The notes: generated by a model not told the origin, from the sequence alone. Positions 31,265-42,945 are shown, counted from the stretch's first letter. The stretch: DNA of 64,000 nt from Chrysemys picta bellii (GCF_011386835.1 NC_088809.1:20985567-21049566); one strand, 5' to 3'. Numbers and translations: made by a program.

Positions 31265-31682
31265 AGCGCTTCACAGCCATTAACGAATATCTTTCACAAC
31301 GTCCCTGTGAGATGAAGGGGTAGGATTATTTTCTACATGAGAAAGGGAGGCACAGAGAGATTAAGGTCAAAAGAATCCACTCATTTCAGGTGCCCAATCT
31401 GAGATGCCCAGGACCCGATTGTCAGAGTGCGCAGTAGTCCAGAGCGCTTTCCGTGATCAAAGCGCAGCACCCACTGGCTTCCGCTGCAGCTGCGAGCGCT
31501 CAGCACTTCTGCGAATCAGGCCCCAAGGTATCAAGCTGGACACCCAGAAAATGAGGAACACGCTGTGAAAAAGTGGTGTAAGCGACTTGTCCAGCATCAC
31601 GCAGGAGCTGTGTGGCAGAGCCAGGGAGAGAATCCAGTTCCCCGTGGCAGGATTCAACTGCCTTAACCATGAGACCGTCCAC
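31265..31682 (-). repeat. MIR/CORE-type SINE split by a dispersed repeat
   Basis: 31265-31365 is a reversed SINE tail and core (CAGCCATTAACGAATATC, ACGTCCCTGTGAGATGAAGG, GGAGGCACAGAGAGATTAAGG). 31568-31682 is a reversed core and head (TAAGCGACTTGTCCAGCATC, then GGCAGAGCCAGGGAGAGAATCC). The middle has two reversed halves of the GCTCAGCACTTCTGCGAATCAGG-type dispersed repeat. Confidence 0.65.
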
Positions 31683-32254
31683 TCTTTTCCTGAAATCCCC
31701 TGCCTCATTCACTACCCACCTTCCAACTTCTTCTACTAATGGGACGGGATTCCAAGAGACAACAAGCCTCCGATTCATAGCCAGAGCAGGTCCGTCCTGT
31801 GCTCTGCATGAGACAAGGCAGAGCTCAAGAAGACAATCTCCTTGAGCACCTTGGGAGAAAGGAAGGGGACCTCTGACATCAGAAGGCCCACATAGGTTGG
31901 GCTTAGCCCTGAGAGTTATTTGAAAGCAGGGAGTTCTGTGCTGGATGGATAATGTAGAGGGCTGGAGTTCTCTATTTAACCCCGATCAGGGACTTTCCCC
32001 ATACTGTCCTTCAATTCTGTTCCAGAAGGGTCGATCCAGAGTATGGTTCGGGCTCCATGGGCTTCAATGCTGTGGCTGCCAACACCGCCTAGCTCCTGGG
32101 ATTGGACTGACAGCCCCAAACTCGTTTTACCCAGGACGCCGAACAGCCAACAGCTGCTCTTCGCTCCCGTCCGAGGTTGGCTCGGAACCAACAACCTCCA
32201 TAAAAGCGTATCCCGTGAGCCAGGGAGTCCGTTATTCCCTTCGGCTCCCAAAGC

Positions 32255-32490
32255 GTTATTAGCTGTAGAGATGAAAGAGAATCACGCCGCCAGGTGACAA
32301 TAATGTAGCAATAAGAAGATGCAGGCGTCTGCATATTAAAAGTAAGGCAAATAATGGTGCCCTAAGCGTGTACATAATCCTGGGGGAAATAAGTGTGTGA
32401 ATAATGAATTGCATCGGGAAAATAAACTATGTTATTGCGGTAAAGGTGAGTCTATTAACGTTAAATTATCCCTGCCGTGACTGCACGGCG
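32255..32490. promoter_or_regulatory. Candidate conserved noncoding element
   Basis: AT-rich unique island: GACAATAATGTAGCAATAAG, GGCAAATAATGGTGCC, GAATAATGAATTGCATCG and TTAACGTTAAATTATCCC. There are many ATAAT and AATTG words, no repeat hallmarks and no good frame. Strong local contrast with its GC-rich surroundings. Confidence 0.3.
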
Positions 32491-34159
32491 GTTGTTGCCA
32501 ATATATCATTGCCTCCTCTCCTAGATCAGCTATGCCCCCAGGTCACTCAGCCAACCAGCAGCATACAGGACCCCCCCAACCATCCACTCAGCAATTTCCT
32601 CAGTTCACCCAGCTGCCGAGGGGCCCAACCAAGACTCTGTGGGCTACTGGTATGAACCCGAGTTCTTGGGCTCCAATGCTGATGTAAGCCAAGGGAGGAC
32701 CTAGCCCAGAGATTTGTCAGAGACCAGCCCCCAAACTCCCAACTGTGGGAAGGGGCCATGATTCAACTAAATGCAAAATCGATACGCATTTTGGAAATCT
32801 GGGTAAGGGTCCCCCTAAACTGAGCTCAAAAGAGGGGCTCAGGGCACAAATGCAGCATAAATGCTTGACCAGGATAATAGCTAGATAATATACCTTCCCC
32901 CGGCCCTTTTCACGCATGCCCCTTGTCTGGCTAGCGGAAGAGGATTCTGCTGTTAGTTTAATGGCATTAGCTGCAGAGGGTGGGGCTCCCTGTTGAAGCT
33001 AAGTGAACTTGAATCCCCATAAAAGTCCCTGCTGAAGTGCTTTCCCTAAATGAGTCGAGCGCATTAGTGCAGGCAGGGAGCGGCGTGATGGATCGTACTC
33101 CTCTGCCAAGCACGGCCAGGACGCAATCCCTAATGGAGTTTTGGCAGGAGCTTGGCTTCGCCTCTCAGAAGCTATTTAATCCCCTAGAAACCTCCTCCCA
33201 CCCTCTCTCTCTGCTGCCGGAAACACAACCAGGAGCGATGGTGTCACAGCGTTTTCCACGCTGCCTTTCGGGACCGTCCATGGTAGCTTGCCAAGTCCAG
33301 GGTACTTGACTGCAACAGCTCATGATAACATTAACACCCTGATCAATCTATCCATCCCCACACTCCCCGTTCTCTCGATCTATCCCTCCTCCCCTCAGCC
33401 CCCTTCCTCCTACGTCTGTTGTTAGGCCACATTCATCACTGTGGTATCTGAATTCCTGGCAAGTGTATCCCACTGGCCACTCAACGTCCTCTGTTTCTCC
33501 TTCTCCAGCCCCACTTCAGCAGCAAGGTTGGTTGCAGTGGGAGGGGTGTGGGAAAGCAGGTTGTGGGCCAGCCGGTTGGAGAAGCAGGCTCTGCGGATCA
33601 GGCTTTTCCAGGAGTGAGTCCCGAATTTGGGGGGGATCAACCGCCAAGAACGTTCAGTCTCCTGCCCGCCCGAGCCTCATGCTGGAAGTGGGCTGTTCCC
33701 TCACTCCAGGAAGTTCATGGCCATCAGGGGAGGTCACCCCCGGGCGAAGCGGTCCCTCCGGTAAGGGGCTTGTCCCTCCAGGGCTTTCCAGATGGGGACT
33801 TGAGAAACTTTGACCTGCACTCAGTGGGGAGCCAGCGCAGAGAGCAGGAATGGCATGCGCCCACTGGCCTGTGCTTTTCAGCAGATAGGCCCCATTCCCT
33901 GCGCTGTGTTAGTAGCAGTGCGACTAGTAACGTTTGCACGCAGTGAGTGTGGACACCCAGGGGCAAGAGTGCAGGGGCCTGGCCCTGATCAGCCACAGAG
34001 GTGGCTTTGCCCCCTGGAACTTGGGTGTTCTTCAGCGGCAGCGCCTGGGAGGACTTGTGCCTTCTGGATACCCTCAAGGAAGAGGGGAAGCATCCACCTC
34101 CTTGCTTTGTCCCGTCACAGCACCTCCTCTCCAGCGACGCTGCCAGGCTCACAGCACAA
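32491..34159. other. Unique sequence, no gene seen
   Basis: Overlapping frames at 33463-34184 (up to 149 codons) on both strands have no recognisable domain. No repeats recognised. Confidence 0.4.
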
Positions 34160-34295
34160 GTCCCATTGGGCAAATGGGAACTGAGACCCAGAGAGACTAA
34201 GTGACTTGCCCAAGGTCACACAGGGAGGCTGTGGCAGAGGCAGGAATTGAACCCAGCTCTCCTGAGTCCAAGTCCTGTGCCTCATTCTTAAGGTC
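34160..34295 (-). repeat. MIR/CORE-type SINE fragment
   Basis: The plus strand reads GGGAACTGAGACCCAGAGAG, AAGTGACTTGCCCAAGGTCA, GGCAGAGGCAGGAATTGAACCC and CTCCTGAGTCCAAGTCC. Well preserved; the tail is missing. Confidence 0.85.
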
Positions 34296-36671
34296 ACCCT
34301 ACCACCCTCAGCCAGAACTCCCACTGAAGCCAATGGGCTCCTTGCTCTCTTTTTTAACCAATGAGACTTTTTCAGGCTCATTCTGGACCCACGTTCCAAG
34401 CCCATTCCGGAGCATCCCCGGTCTCTGGCTGGACAGCAATCCCCATCTTCGGACAGTAACGCTGCTGCTTCAGAACAAGTTTCCAAAGAACCCCGGTCTG
34501 TCGGCAAGACCCTCTAGAGAAAGGCCTCGCTCCTGAGCGGCTCTTTGACTTCAACCGTCAGGATTGGGTCCCGGCCTTTAAGGCATAACTGCTGTGCAAA
34601 CACGTTGCACCTGGCCTTGAGATGGTTCAGGGGTACAGTGCACAGCCAGGCACTTATCAGCTCGCTGCACCGGGATGGGAGGCGTCTCCACTTCTACTGC
34701 TAATAGGGCGGGACTTTCTATGATCCCCGGCACAGCTGGGGATGCTGGCGTAACAGGATGGAAGATGCATTTAATAATCCAGGCTCTTATTCCCCTGGGA
34801 TCTTCCCCACAGGAGCTGTAGCAATACAGGGCCCGATTTCCAGGCGGGCTCGGTAACCAGAACTCCAGCCGAAGTCAGTAGGAGCTGCTGGTCTCCAGCC
34901 CCTCTGAACAATCAGGCTCGAAAGTGGAGGCCGCCTCGCTGCTGCAAACCTACTCCAGGAGAACTTAAGCGCTGAAAGACCTGGGGACGGGGGACTGGCG
35001 GCTCTGGACATCAAGGAGTCTGATCCTCTGAGGTGAGGATGGTGGAACCGAAGAGAACGTGAGCAGCCGGTTGGCTCGCCGCATGGTTTGCTCGGAGAGA
35101 GGAGGACAAAAGGGCTGAGAGGCAGGGAGCGCTGTTGAGAGAGACAGTCAGAGAAGCGAGCTGGCTCCTCTCGCTGCTCATCCAAACCTTGGCACTTTTC
35201 AAGAGGGACCTAGGACCTGACCCAACCTGGTCTGGTCTTTGGGTTCCAAAGCTAGTCCTCATTAGAGACGCTGGGTCCTTGATGCCCTCTGGCTGGTCTC
35301 ACACAGGCTCCTTTGTTTACGGAGCCCCCTCAGCTCTTGGACACTGACCTTGCGCTCTGGCCATTAGGGTCTATTAGTAGGCGTTGTGCGGTGGCGTCCC
35401 AGAGCCCCAGCTGTGGGCTGGAAGGCCATGGTGCTAAGGGCTGTAGGAACAAAACAGCGTTTGTCCTCCAGGTCATTACGGAGACAAACTCCAATCTGCA
35501 CCCGGAGCAGGCTCTGGTCCATCTCTCCGGCTCTTCCCAGCCTCGTCTGCAGCTGATCCAGCAAGACCTGGGGCCAGTCCTGGTTTCACAGAACTCAAAG
35601 GCAATTCTCCAAGTGACTTCAACGGATCCAGGATTTGACTCTAGGGAGTGCGGGGCCCTATGCAAAGGAAGATGTGAGGCTCCATCCTTCTCCCCTCCCC
35701 GCCAACATCACCCACCCCCAGAGCTTTTCCATTGTCAAAGGGCCTCCATCGTCCAGTTTGTAGACAGGGCCTGGCGATACATCTCTCCTTACAAGCAGGC
35801 TGGGAGGTTGCAGATGGACCATTATTCCCCATCAGGGTTTTGGATCCACCCCAGAAGTGGCTGCCTGGGAGAATCCACCCAGCTTTTATACTGAGTCCAG
35901 AGCAGGCTGCTGGATGAACGCCCGCACTCCCAGGGTCACGTCCCAGCCCATGGAATCTCACTGCTTTGGATTACGGGTCTCCCACTAACCTAGGACTCAA
36001 CAGCGGGCACGTGCTGACCCTGAGCTGCTAAATCCGCTGCTAATGCACAAGTGCCCCAGCAACAGAGGGTGCAAAGGGAAAGAAACGCTCCAGTCGAGAT
36101 ACGTTGACCTCGACTCCCAGCTGCACCCAGAAAGCGTTCAGCACAGCTGAGGAGGGGGGTGCGAAGGAGCCATTCATTGCCGCGTAGGTCTGGTGCCGGG
36201 GGAGGGGGCGGGGTTCAACGGCTGCTCTGCACTGGCCCAATCCTCTATGTAGTTTAGAGCAGCCCCAAGAGTGCTCTAAATTACTTCCAGCTGCCCATGG
36301 CCCTAAGGGGTGGTTGCAACAGCTGGAGATCACCAGAGGAAGAGGGCGTTCCAGCCCTGCCCCCTATGCCAGGGGCAACTGTCCGGGAGCACCCTACCTG
36401 CCTTGTTAAGCCAACTTCAAGCCCTCTTTGCCCTGCCACGATGGCACAGAGCACTCTTATCAGGGTGGAGGACCTGGGCCATGATGTATAGTTTCCTGCA
36501 GTCAGAGGATTACAGGCAGGTCACCCGGGAGGGGGTGGGGGGGGTTCCCTTTGACCACTAGGTTACCAGTTGAGTCACCAAAACATGGGACTCACTCCCA
36601 CCTGCTGAGTGATCTGTGGGGCTCAGCTGGCCTCTGCTGGCATGTGCTTAGATCACAGATGCCACCCACCC
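34296..36671. other. Mostly unique sequence, no gene seen
   Basis: Contains short pieces of the dispersed ACTTCAATGGGAG-type repeat (34312-34345 and 35598-35642). A plus frame of 193 codons (35313-35894) has no recognisable domain. No intron-bounded exon identified. Confidence 0.4.
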
Positions 36672-36990
36672 CCTACACACACACACAAACACACACACAC
36701 CCTACACACACACACAAACACACCCACACACACACCCTACACACACACACCCCACCCCCACACACAAACACCCCCCACACATCCCCTACACACACACACC
36801 CTACACACACACACACCCTACACACACACACAAACACACCCCCCCACACACACAAACACAACCACACACCCCCCCTACACACACACACAAACACAGACAC
36901 ACACACACAAACACACCCACACACACACACAAACAAACACACACACAAACACAACCACACACACCCCCTACACACACACAAAAACACACA
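36672..36990 (+). repeat. Complex CA-rich microsatellite
   Basis: About 320 bp of (CA)n interrupted by CCCTA, AAACA and CCCC words (ACACACACCCTACACACACA recurs). The open frames of 149-201 codons read HTHTNTPT-like on plus and CVCVCV-like on minus, and are repeat artefacts. CCCTA here is part of the CA pattern, not telomeric TTAGGG. Confidence 0.97.
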
Positions 36991-37163
36991 TGGCAGCGTC
37001 AGCAGAAAGGTCAAGAACAGCCTGGGCCGTAGAGACAGAAATGAGCGCTCAGCCCTAGATCTGGGTGCAGATGGACCAACGTGCTGGGGGCCGCTTGCCC
37101 GGCCACTGCCCGCTCTGGGCATAGCTGGAAGGCTCCAAAGGCCCCGATCTGGATAACGTTCGC

Positions 37164-37262
37164 CTTGGAGGGGCCCGATTCTGCTCTCACCAGCAAAACT
37201 CCGTTGGCTTCAGTGTCGTTTCTCCTGCTCTGTGTTAGTTTCAGCAAGAGGATAATCAGGCC
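37164..37262. repeat. Dispersed 'GGCCCGATTCTGCTCTCA' repeat copy
   Basis: CCCGATTCTGCTCTCACC and GATAATCAGGCCCC bracket a CCGTTGGCTTCAGTG...TAGTTTCAGC interior, an inverted-repeat layout shared with 13236-13312 and 38411-38499. Confidence 0.5.
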
Positions 37263-37439
37263 CCAAGACCGTCGCTCCAGCCCCAACCTGGCCTGTGCAA
37301 ACTGTGCAAGTGACAACCCCGAGAGCCCGATCCCCGCTGCCGAGCTGCATACCATGCATGTCAAATGTTGCTCAGCCAGACCGGCGGTGCTGTACACCCC
37401 ACGGGTAGCAATGCACCATCCTGCCAGGCCCGGAGGGGC

Positions 37440-38200
37440 AGCGGAGAATTGACACGAGGTGCGGGGCCTCGGTCATGCGGGTGTGCTGCACGGCAGCTCG
37501 CTGGGCACGTTTGCACCTTTCCATTGCTGGGCGTGTGCTGCAAGGGGCTGCCACGCTGGGTCCAGTGGGGTGCAGCCGGCTCTGGGGTGGGGGACATAGC
37601 CGCTCACACTTTCAGTTCTGCAAGCCGCTGGCAGGGCCGGCGCTTCCATTTAGGCAACCTAGGCGGTCACCTAGGGCACCAGGATTTGGGGGGGCGGCAA
37701 TTCAGCAGCGGGGGGGTCCTTCCGCGCTCCGGGTCTTTGGCGGCAATTCTGCGGCGGGTCCTTCACTCGCTGCAGGACCCGCCGCCGAAGTGCCCCGAAG
37801 CCCGGGAGCGCGGAAGGACCCCCCGCCGCAGAATTGCCAACGACGACCGGGAGTGCGGAAGGACGCCCGTCTGGGGCGCCAAAAACCCTGGTGCCGCTCC
37901 TGGCCGCTGGTTCCCTCTCTTGTCACAGCTACTCACTGTGTGGGGAGCACACCACCGTCCCAGCCTGCCCTGGCATGGCCTGGCATCAGGGCACCACAGA
38001 CCGGTGCTGGGGCCTCCACCCTGCAGGGTGGCTTTGGGGAGAGAGAGCATCGGCTCGCCCTTCTCCGTGCCCCATCCTGTAGGAGAGTCACCCCCTCCCA
38101 CACGCGCCGCTGCGTGCGCACGGGAGCGCCGAGCAGCTGCTGCCTCCCGCAGCACGTGTGTGCCACAGACCCCGCTAGCGAGGCGGAAATAACGACACGA
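37440..38200. other. GC- and CpG-rich block
   Basis: CpG density is visibly higher than in most of the window; part of this comes from the hAT element at 37632-37902, and part from unique sequence (CGCGCCGCTGCGTGCGCACGGG near 38101). It could be a CpG island, but no promoter or exon is identifiable. The 430-codon plus frame (37475-38767) runs through the transposon and is not a gene. Confidence 0.4.
37632..37902 (+). mobile_element. hAT-type element, 271 bp, CAGGGCCGGC family
   Basis: Perfect 8-bp duplication GCCGCTGG at 37624-37631 and 37903-37910. The left end CAGGGCCGGCGC is matched by an imperfect right end (CAGGAGCGGCACC read inward). Inside is a large inverted repeat: GGTCCTTCCGCGCTCCGGG near 37716, and its complement CCCGGGAGCGCGGAAGGACC near 37801. 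Non-autonomous. Related ends occur at 46555 and 61421. Confidence 0.92.
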
Positions 38201-38410
38201 GCACAGCAGAATAAACTGATACAATTAGGAGAGAGCAAAATCCAATTTGTCTCAATCTGTCCTTGGACTCTGTCCAAGACGCTCGTGCAGGGGGCAGAGG
38301 AGCAGATGGGGGAGGGGAATTCTGCTTGGGAAGAATGGGGGGGGGGGGCGGGGTGGACCCATCCTCCGCATCAGAAGATGAGGAGATGCCGAGGAAAAGC
38401 TGGACGCGCA

Positions 38411-38499
38411 GGGCCTAATTCGGCTCTCATAAAGCAGGAGGCACGCCAAAGAAGGCAGTGGAGCGACTTCAGTGTAGAAGCGACGGGAGTGAGATCAGA
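38411..38499. repeat. Dispersed repeat copy
   Basis: GGGCCTAATTCGGCTCTCAT on one side and CTTCAGTGTAGAAGCGACGGG on the other belong to the family described at 13236. Confidence 0.45.
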
Positions 38500-38624
38500 A
38501 TCAAAGCCCCGGCTGGTTGTGCCACTGACGTCCACCCTTACTGTGCTCATAGTACACGCCTCCGTCCTTATCCATCACTCCCCCCCACTACTGAAGCCTT
38601 CGTCCTTCCCACAGCCCTGCTGCT

Positions 38625-38765
38625 GCCCCTCAATCCTGACCCACTGCTCGTCCAGTGCTGGGCTCCCAGCTCTGCCGATGCCCCTCGATCCTGACCCTGC
38701 TGGTCCAGCGCCAGGCTCCCCATCCAGACCTTTGCCAACGTCTCGCAATCCTGACCCGAACTGTT
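38625..38765 (+). repeat. Short minisatellite, about 60-bp period
   Basis: GCCCCTCAATCCTGACCC, GCCCCTCGATCCTGACCC and GTCTCGCAATCCTGACCC begin three units. Between them, GTCCAGTGCTGGGCTCCCA and GTCCAGCGCCAGGCTCCCC match. Confidence 0.75.
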
Positions 38766-39044
38766 AAGGAATAAAACGCCATACTGCATTAAACTACGCG
38801 TGCCTTCCTGCCAGCCGCCCACAATCTCCGCTCGTCTTTCTGCTTCCAAGCTGCTATTGAGTGAAGAAAAAAAACGACAGCTCCTTCCCGTGTTGCGAGG
38901 AAAGCTGTCGGCGGTGGCTCGTGAGTCCGTCCCGCTACAAGGGAAGATGGGACAGCTACCGGGCAGTATCAGCACTTGATAGTCCACGTTAGTATTTGTC
39001 TTATGATAGACTTTAGAGGTGCCAGCTGGGGTCATGGCCACATT

Positions 39045-39160
39045 GGGCCAGGTGTTGCAAATGGGGAAGCGAGGCCCAGAGAGACTAAGTGACTTGACCG
39101 AGGTCCCCCAGGGAGTCTGGGGAAGAGAAGGGAACTGAATCCTAGGCCTGCGGCACATCT
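39045..39160 (-). repeat. MIR/CORE-type SINE fragment
   Basis: The plus strand reads GCAAATGGGGAAGCGAGGCC, CAGAGAGACTAAGTGACTTG, ACCGAGGTCCCCCAGGGAGT and GGGAACTGAATCCTAGG, reversed MIR order. Confidence 0.8.
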
Positions 39161-39176
39161 GAAACGTAGGAACCAT

Positions 39177-39260
39177 GGGATATGTCTACACTACAAGTGC
39201 ATCACAGTCCTGAATGACGTAGCTAGGATGGCCTAAGACCCAAGCTAGGGTCCTAACCAC
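39177..39260 (+). repeat. GTCTACAC MITE terminal fragment
   Basis: GGGATATGTCTACACTACAAG and GACGTAGCTAGGATGGCC resemble the MITE ends listed at 23768 and 43884. Partial. Confidence 0.45.
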
Positions 39261-39715
39261 TGGGGAGGCCTTTCGCTCCAGGTACCATCCCCTTTCTCTA
39301 CTAAGCAAGAAGAAAGTGAAGAGAAGTGCGGGGCTAAAAGCAAACAAGAAGAAGCATCTGAGGTGAGTAACAATTTAATGTGATGCACAATACACACATT
39401 GCATTGTTGGTTTGGTATCTATTGTATGCAATCCATGTGACTCTCTGTCCCTCTCTAGTGGCTAGTCAATGCATAGCAGTTTATGAAGCTATTAAAGCCA
39501 GGTAGGCAGGGGAGCTGAATGCTTGAGCTCAGGTCGTAGCATCATGTGCTTTTTAAATCCAGAGGTCCCAGGTTTGAGTCCCTCCTTTGGATGATCCACC
39601 CCCCTGGCTTCCATATCTCCTGGAGTCTCCTGTCTGCCACTGCTCCATCCTCTCAGGAAAGGTGGAGAGAGCATCAAATGGACCTGATTCTCTGCTACCC
39701 TGCTGAGGTTGGACG

Positions 39716-39904
39716 TAGAATCATAGAATATCAGGGTTGGAAGGGACCTCAGGAGATCATCTAGTCCAACCACCTGATCAAAGCAGAACCAATCCCCAGA
39801 CAGATTTTTACTCCAGTTCCCTAAATGGCCCCCCTCAAGGACTGAACTCACAACCCTGGGTTTAGCAGGCCAATGCCCAAACCACTGAGCTATCCCTTCC
39901 CCCA
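39716..39904 (-). repeat. tRNA-headed SINE with CR1 tail
   Basis: The same structure as 20020-20172, about 189 bp. The minus strand has GGGATAGCTCAGTGGTTTGG (A box) and GAGTTCAGTCC (B box). The CR1-derived tail includes GGTCCCTTCCAACCCTGATA and ends in ATTCTATGATTCTA. The nearly intact tail suggests it is younger than the 20-kb copy. Confidence 0.93.
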
Positions 39905-39924
39905 GACTGGTGAGGGTGAAACAG

Positions 39925-40948
39925 ACTCAAGACTGATCAATGGCTCCATGTCTAGTTGGCAGCTGGTTTCAAGTGGAGTGCCCCAGCGGTCGGTCCTGGG
40001 ACCGGTTTTGTTCAGTATCTTCATTAATGATCTGGAGGATGGCGTGGACTGCACCCTTAGCAAGTTTGCAGATGACACTAAACTGTGAGGAGTGGTAGAT
40101 ACGCTGGAGGGTAGGATACAGAGGGACCTAGACAAATTAGAGGATTGGGCCAAAAGAAACCTGATGAGGTTCAACAAGGACAAGTGCAGAGTCCTGAACT
40201 TAGGACGGAAGAATCCCATGCACTGTTACAGACTAGGGACCGAATGGCTAGGAAGCAGTTCTGCAGAAAAGGACCTAGGGGTTACAGTGGACGAGAAGGT
40301 GGATATGAGTTGACAGTGTGCCCTTGTTGCCAAGAAGGCTAACAGCATTTTGGGCTGTATAAGTAGGAGCATTGCCAGCAGATCGAGGGACGTGATCGTT
40401 CCCCTCTATTCAACATGGGTGAGGCCTCATCTGGAGTACTGTGTCCAGTTTTGGGACCCACACTACAAGAAGGATGTGGAAAAATTGGAAAGAGTCCAGC
40501 GAAGGGCAACAAAAATGATTAGGGGGCTGGAGCACATGACTTATGAGGAGAGGCTGAGGGAACTGGGATTGTTTAGTCTGCAGAAGAAAAGAATGAGGGG
40601 GGATTTGATAGCTGCTTTCAACTACCTGAAAGGGGGTCCAAAGAGAATGGATCTTGACTGTTCTCAGTGGTACCTGGTAATAGAACAAGGAGCAATGGTC
40701 TCAAGTTGCAGTGGGGGAAGTTTAGGTTGGATATTAGAAAAAACTTTGTCACTAGGAGGGTGGTGAAGCACTGGAATGGGTTCCCTAGGGAGGTGGTGGA
40801 ATCTCCTTCCTGAGAGGTTTTTAAGGTCAGGCTTGACAAAGCCCTGGCTGGGATGATTTAGTTGGGGGTCGGTCCTACTTTGAGCAGGGGGTTGGACTAG
40901 ATACCTCCTGAGGTCCCTTCCAACCCCGATAGTCTATGATTCTATGAC
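39925..40948 (+). mobile_element. CR1 LINE 3' kilobase with reverse transcriptase palm remnant
   Basis: Plus-strand frames carry the C-terminal half of the CR1 reverse transcriptase. The catalytic FADD box is at about 40063-40074, preceded by [14 protein letters not shown] and followed by the YxxxL...[14 protein letters not shown]-terminal module. Stop TGA at about 40087 and a later frameshift near 40650 disable it. It ends CTATGATTCTATGA. The 5' ORF and endonuclease are absent. It abuts the SINE at 39716. Confidence 0.95.
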
Positions 40949-41039
40949 TCCCACTATGCATTGGTGTAAATGACTCTGTAGGGCAAGGGAGATCTGGGCC
41001 CCATGCATCTGACACTCACTGAGAAAACCCAGTCTTGAT

Positions 41040-41240
41040 TAAAGTCTTCACGGGATGAAGGATCCACCACCTCCCTAGATAAGTTGTCTAGACCCTGCCT
41101 TTGACTGCTAGAATACAGAACCCTCTGCTTTCAGAAATCTCTTCCCCATGTAGATACGTGCAGACCGTGATCAAGTCACCTCTTAACCTTCCCTTGGATG
41201 AACTAAATAAACAGCAGCTTCTTCACTCTCTCCCTCTGAT
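41040..41240 (-). mobile_element. Old CR1 fragment
   Basis: The plus strand has GATCCACCACCTCCCTAGATAAG, CTTTCAGAAATCTCTTCCCCA, GATCAAGTCACCTCTTAACC and GATGAACTAAATAAACAGC. These are a reversed diverged CR1 ORF end. Confidence 0.75.
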
Positions 41241-42334
41241 CAACTCACTGATATTCACCTAAAAGTCTTATCTGTATTGGCCCAGCACTAGCTACCAGCC
41301 ATCCAAAGTCACGTTCACCTGAGGGTCATTCGGTGGGTCTCAGTCCGCTTCCTCGTGAGTATACAAGCATATCACCAAAACCAGTGCTAAGGCAGAGACG
41401 TGCGAAAGAGCTCAGTTCCCAGGCAGGCACCCAAAATTGCTCAGCACGCCGGCTGCTGAGAGCTTTTGAAAAACTGGCCATTAGGCAGGTGTCTAAATGG
41501 GCCCTGAACCCCGGGGAATCCAGCCCCCTTGTCACCTGACGCCTTCAGTCAGGGCAAGGATTGGGCAATGGATCAAACTCCCTGCTCTGTCTCCTGGTGA
41601 ACCCTCCAGGCTGGTGCTGAGGCTGGTACAGGAGAGATTGTGCAACTCCTTTCCTGGTCACCGCTGACTCATTCACACGGGCACCACTGCTGGGCTGCAT
41701 CAACCAGAAACCAATGACTGGAGCAAGACAGTTGCCAGCAAGGCACAATGCCAGGGCGTAGGGGCAGGGCATGCAAAGCAGGGGGGCGACACCTTGTCAA
41801 GAGCAGGCATGGGAGGGACGGCACTAGTGCAATCTCTGGAGCTGGCCTCAAAGGAGCTGTTAATTCCCCGAGCAGGGAAGCAACATCCATCGTAAGAGAC
41901 ATTAGAACAGCAAAGGAGCAAACCGATCACAACGCAGCTCTGAGGGGAGCCCAGAGGAGGGAAAGGTGCCGGGAGACTGGCACACGTGGGGCTGGAATTC
42001 GGCTAGATTTTATGCCCCTCCCTGCTATTTATTATCACTTTCAACCCCAACCGCCCGTATAGTTTAACGCTGTGAAGTCAGTTCAACATGGGGCCCCTAA
42101 CGGGACAATCAAACCAAATCATCTCCTAGCACAGGCTCTTAAAATCCTCCATACCTCTACTCCCAAGGCTGCTGGGAGCTGCAATAGATGGAGGGTGAGA
42201 TCACTGGAGCTGCATTTAACCAGCCATCGTGGGTACGATCCACTTGTATTACAATAGAACCGGGGGGGGGGGTGAGGCAGGATTGGGGCCACGCTGGTTT
42301 GCACCCGGGGGAAGCCCAGCTTCCCTCATTATAA
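41241..42334. other. Unique sequence, no gene seen
   Basis: A piece near 41415-41490 (TGCTCAGCACGCCGGCTGC, then TTTGAAAAACTGGCC) looks like the dispersed repeat at 13236. An 11-G run is near 42260. No exon recognised. Confidence 0.4.
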
Positions 42335-42945
42335 ATCCATGGTACGCCCACATTGTGAATACAGTGGGCAGATCTGGCCGCCCCATCTCAAAAAAGATAT
42401 ATTGGAATTGGAAAAGATTCAGAAAAGGGCAACAAAAACGATTAGGGGTGTGGAACGGCTTCCGTGTGAGGAGAGATTGAAAAGCCTGGGACTTCTCAGC
42501 TTGGAAAAGAGATGACTACGGGGCGGGGGGAATATGATAGAGGTCTATAAAATCATGACTGGTGTGGAGAAAGTGAATAAGGGAGTGTTATTTACTTCTT
42601 CTCGTAACACAAGAACTAGGGGCCACCCAATGAAATGAATAGGCAGCAGGTTTAAAACAAACAAAAGGAAGTATTTTTTCACACAACACGCAGTCAACCT
42701 GTGGAACTCTTTGCCAGAGGATGTTGTGAAGGCCAGAACTATAGCTATTAGCCAGGATGGGCAGGGATGTGTCCCTAGCCCCTGTTTGCCAGAAGCTGGG
42801 AATGGGCGACAGGGGATGGATCACTTGGTGATTGCCTGTTCTGTTCATTCCCTCTGGGGCACCTGGCATCGGCCACTGTCGGCAAACAGGATACTGGGCT
42901 AGATGGACCTTTGGTCTTGACCCAGTACAGCCATTCTTATGTTCC
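42335..42945 (+). mobile_element. CR1 3' end, TTATGTTC lineage
   Basis: CCATGGTACGCCCACATTGTG, GGCAACAAAAACGATTAGGG and TTTTTTCACACAACACGCAG, ending GCCATTCTTATGTTCC. Several frameshifts break the ORF. About 610 bp. Confidence 0.93.

Noticed and set aside
36672..36990. Telomere-like CCCTA words
   Set aside because: They occur within ACACACACCCTACACAC units, not as CCCTAA tandem repeats.
36551..37156. 201-codon His/Thr-rich frame
   Set aside because: Translation of the CA-rich microsatellite.
37475..38767. 430-codon plus-strand open frame
   Set aside because: It runs straight through a hAT element with a clear target duplication and through GC-rich DNA that is poor in stop codons on several frames. 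No domain recognised.
39925..40948. Reverse transcriptase frame as a host or retroviral gene
   Set aside because: The motifs and the ATTCTATG terminus identify CR1 LINE; stops and a frameshift show it is dead.
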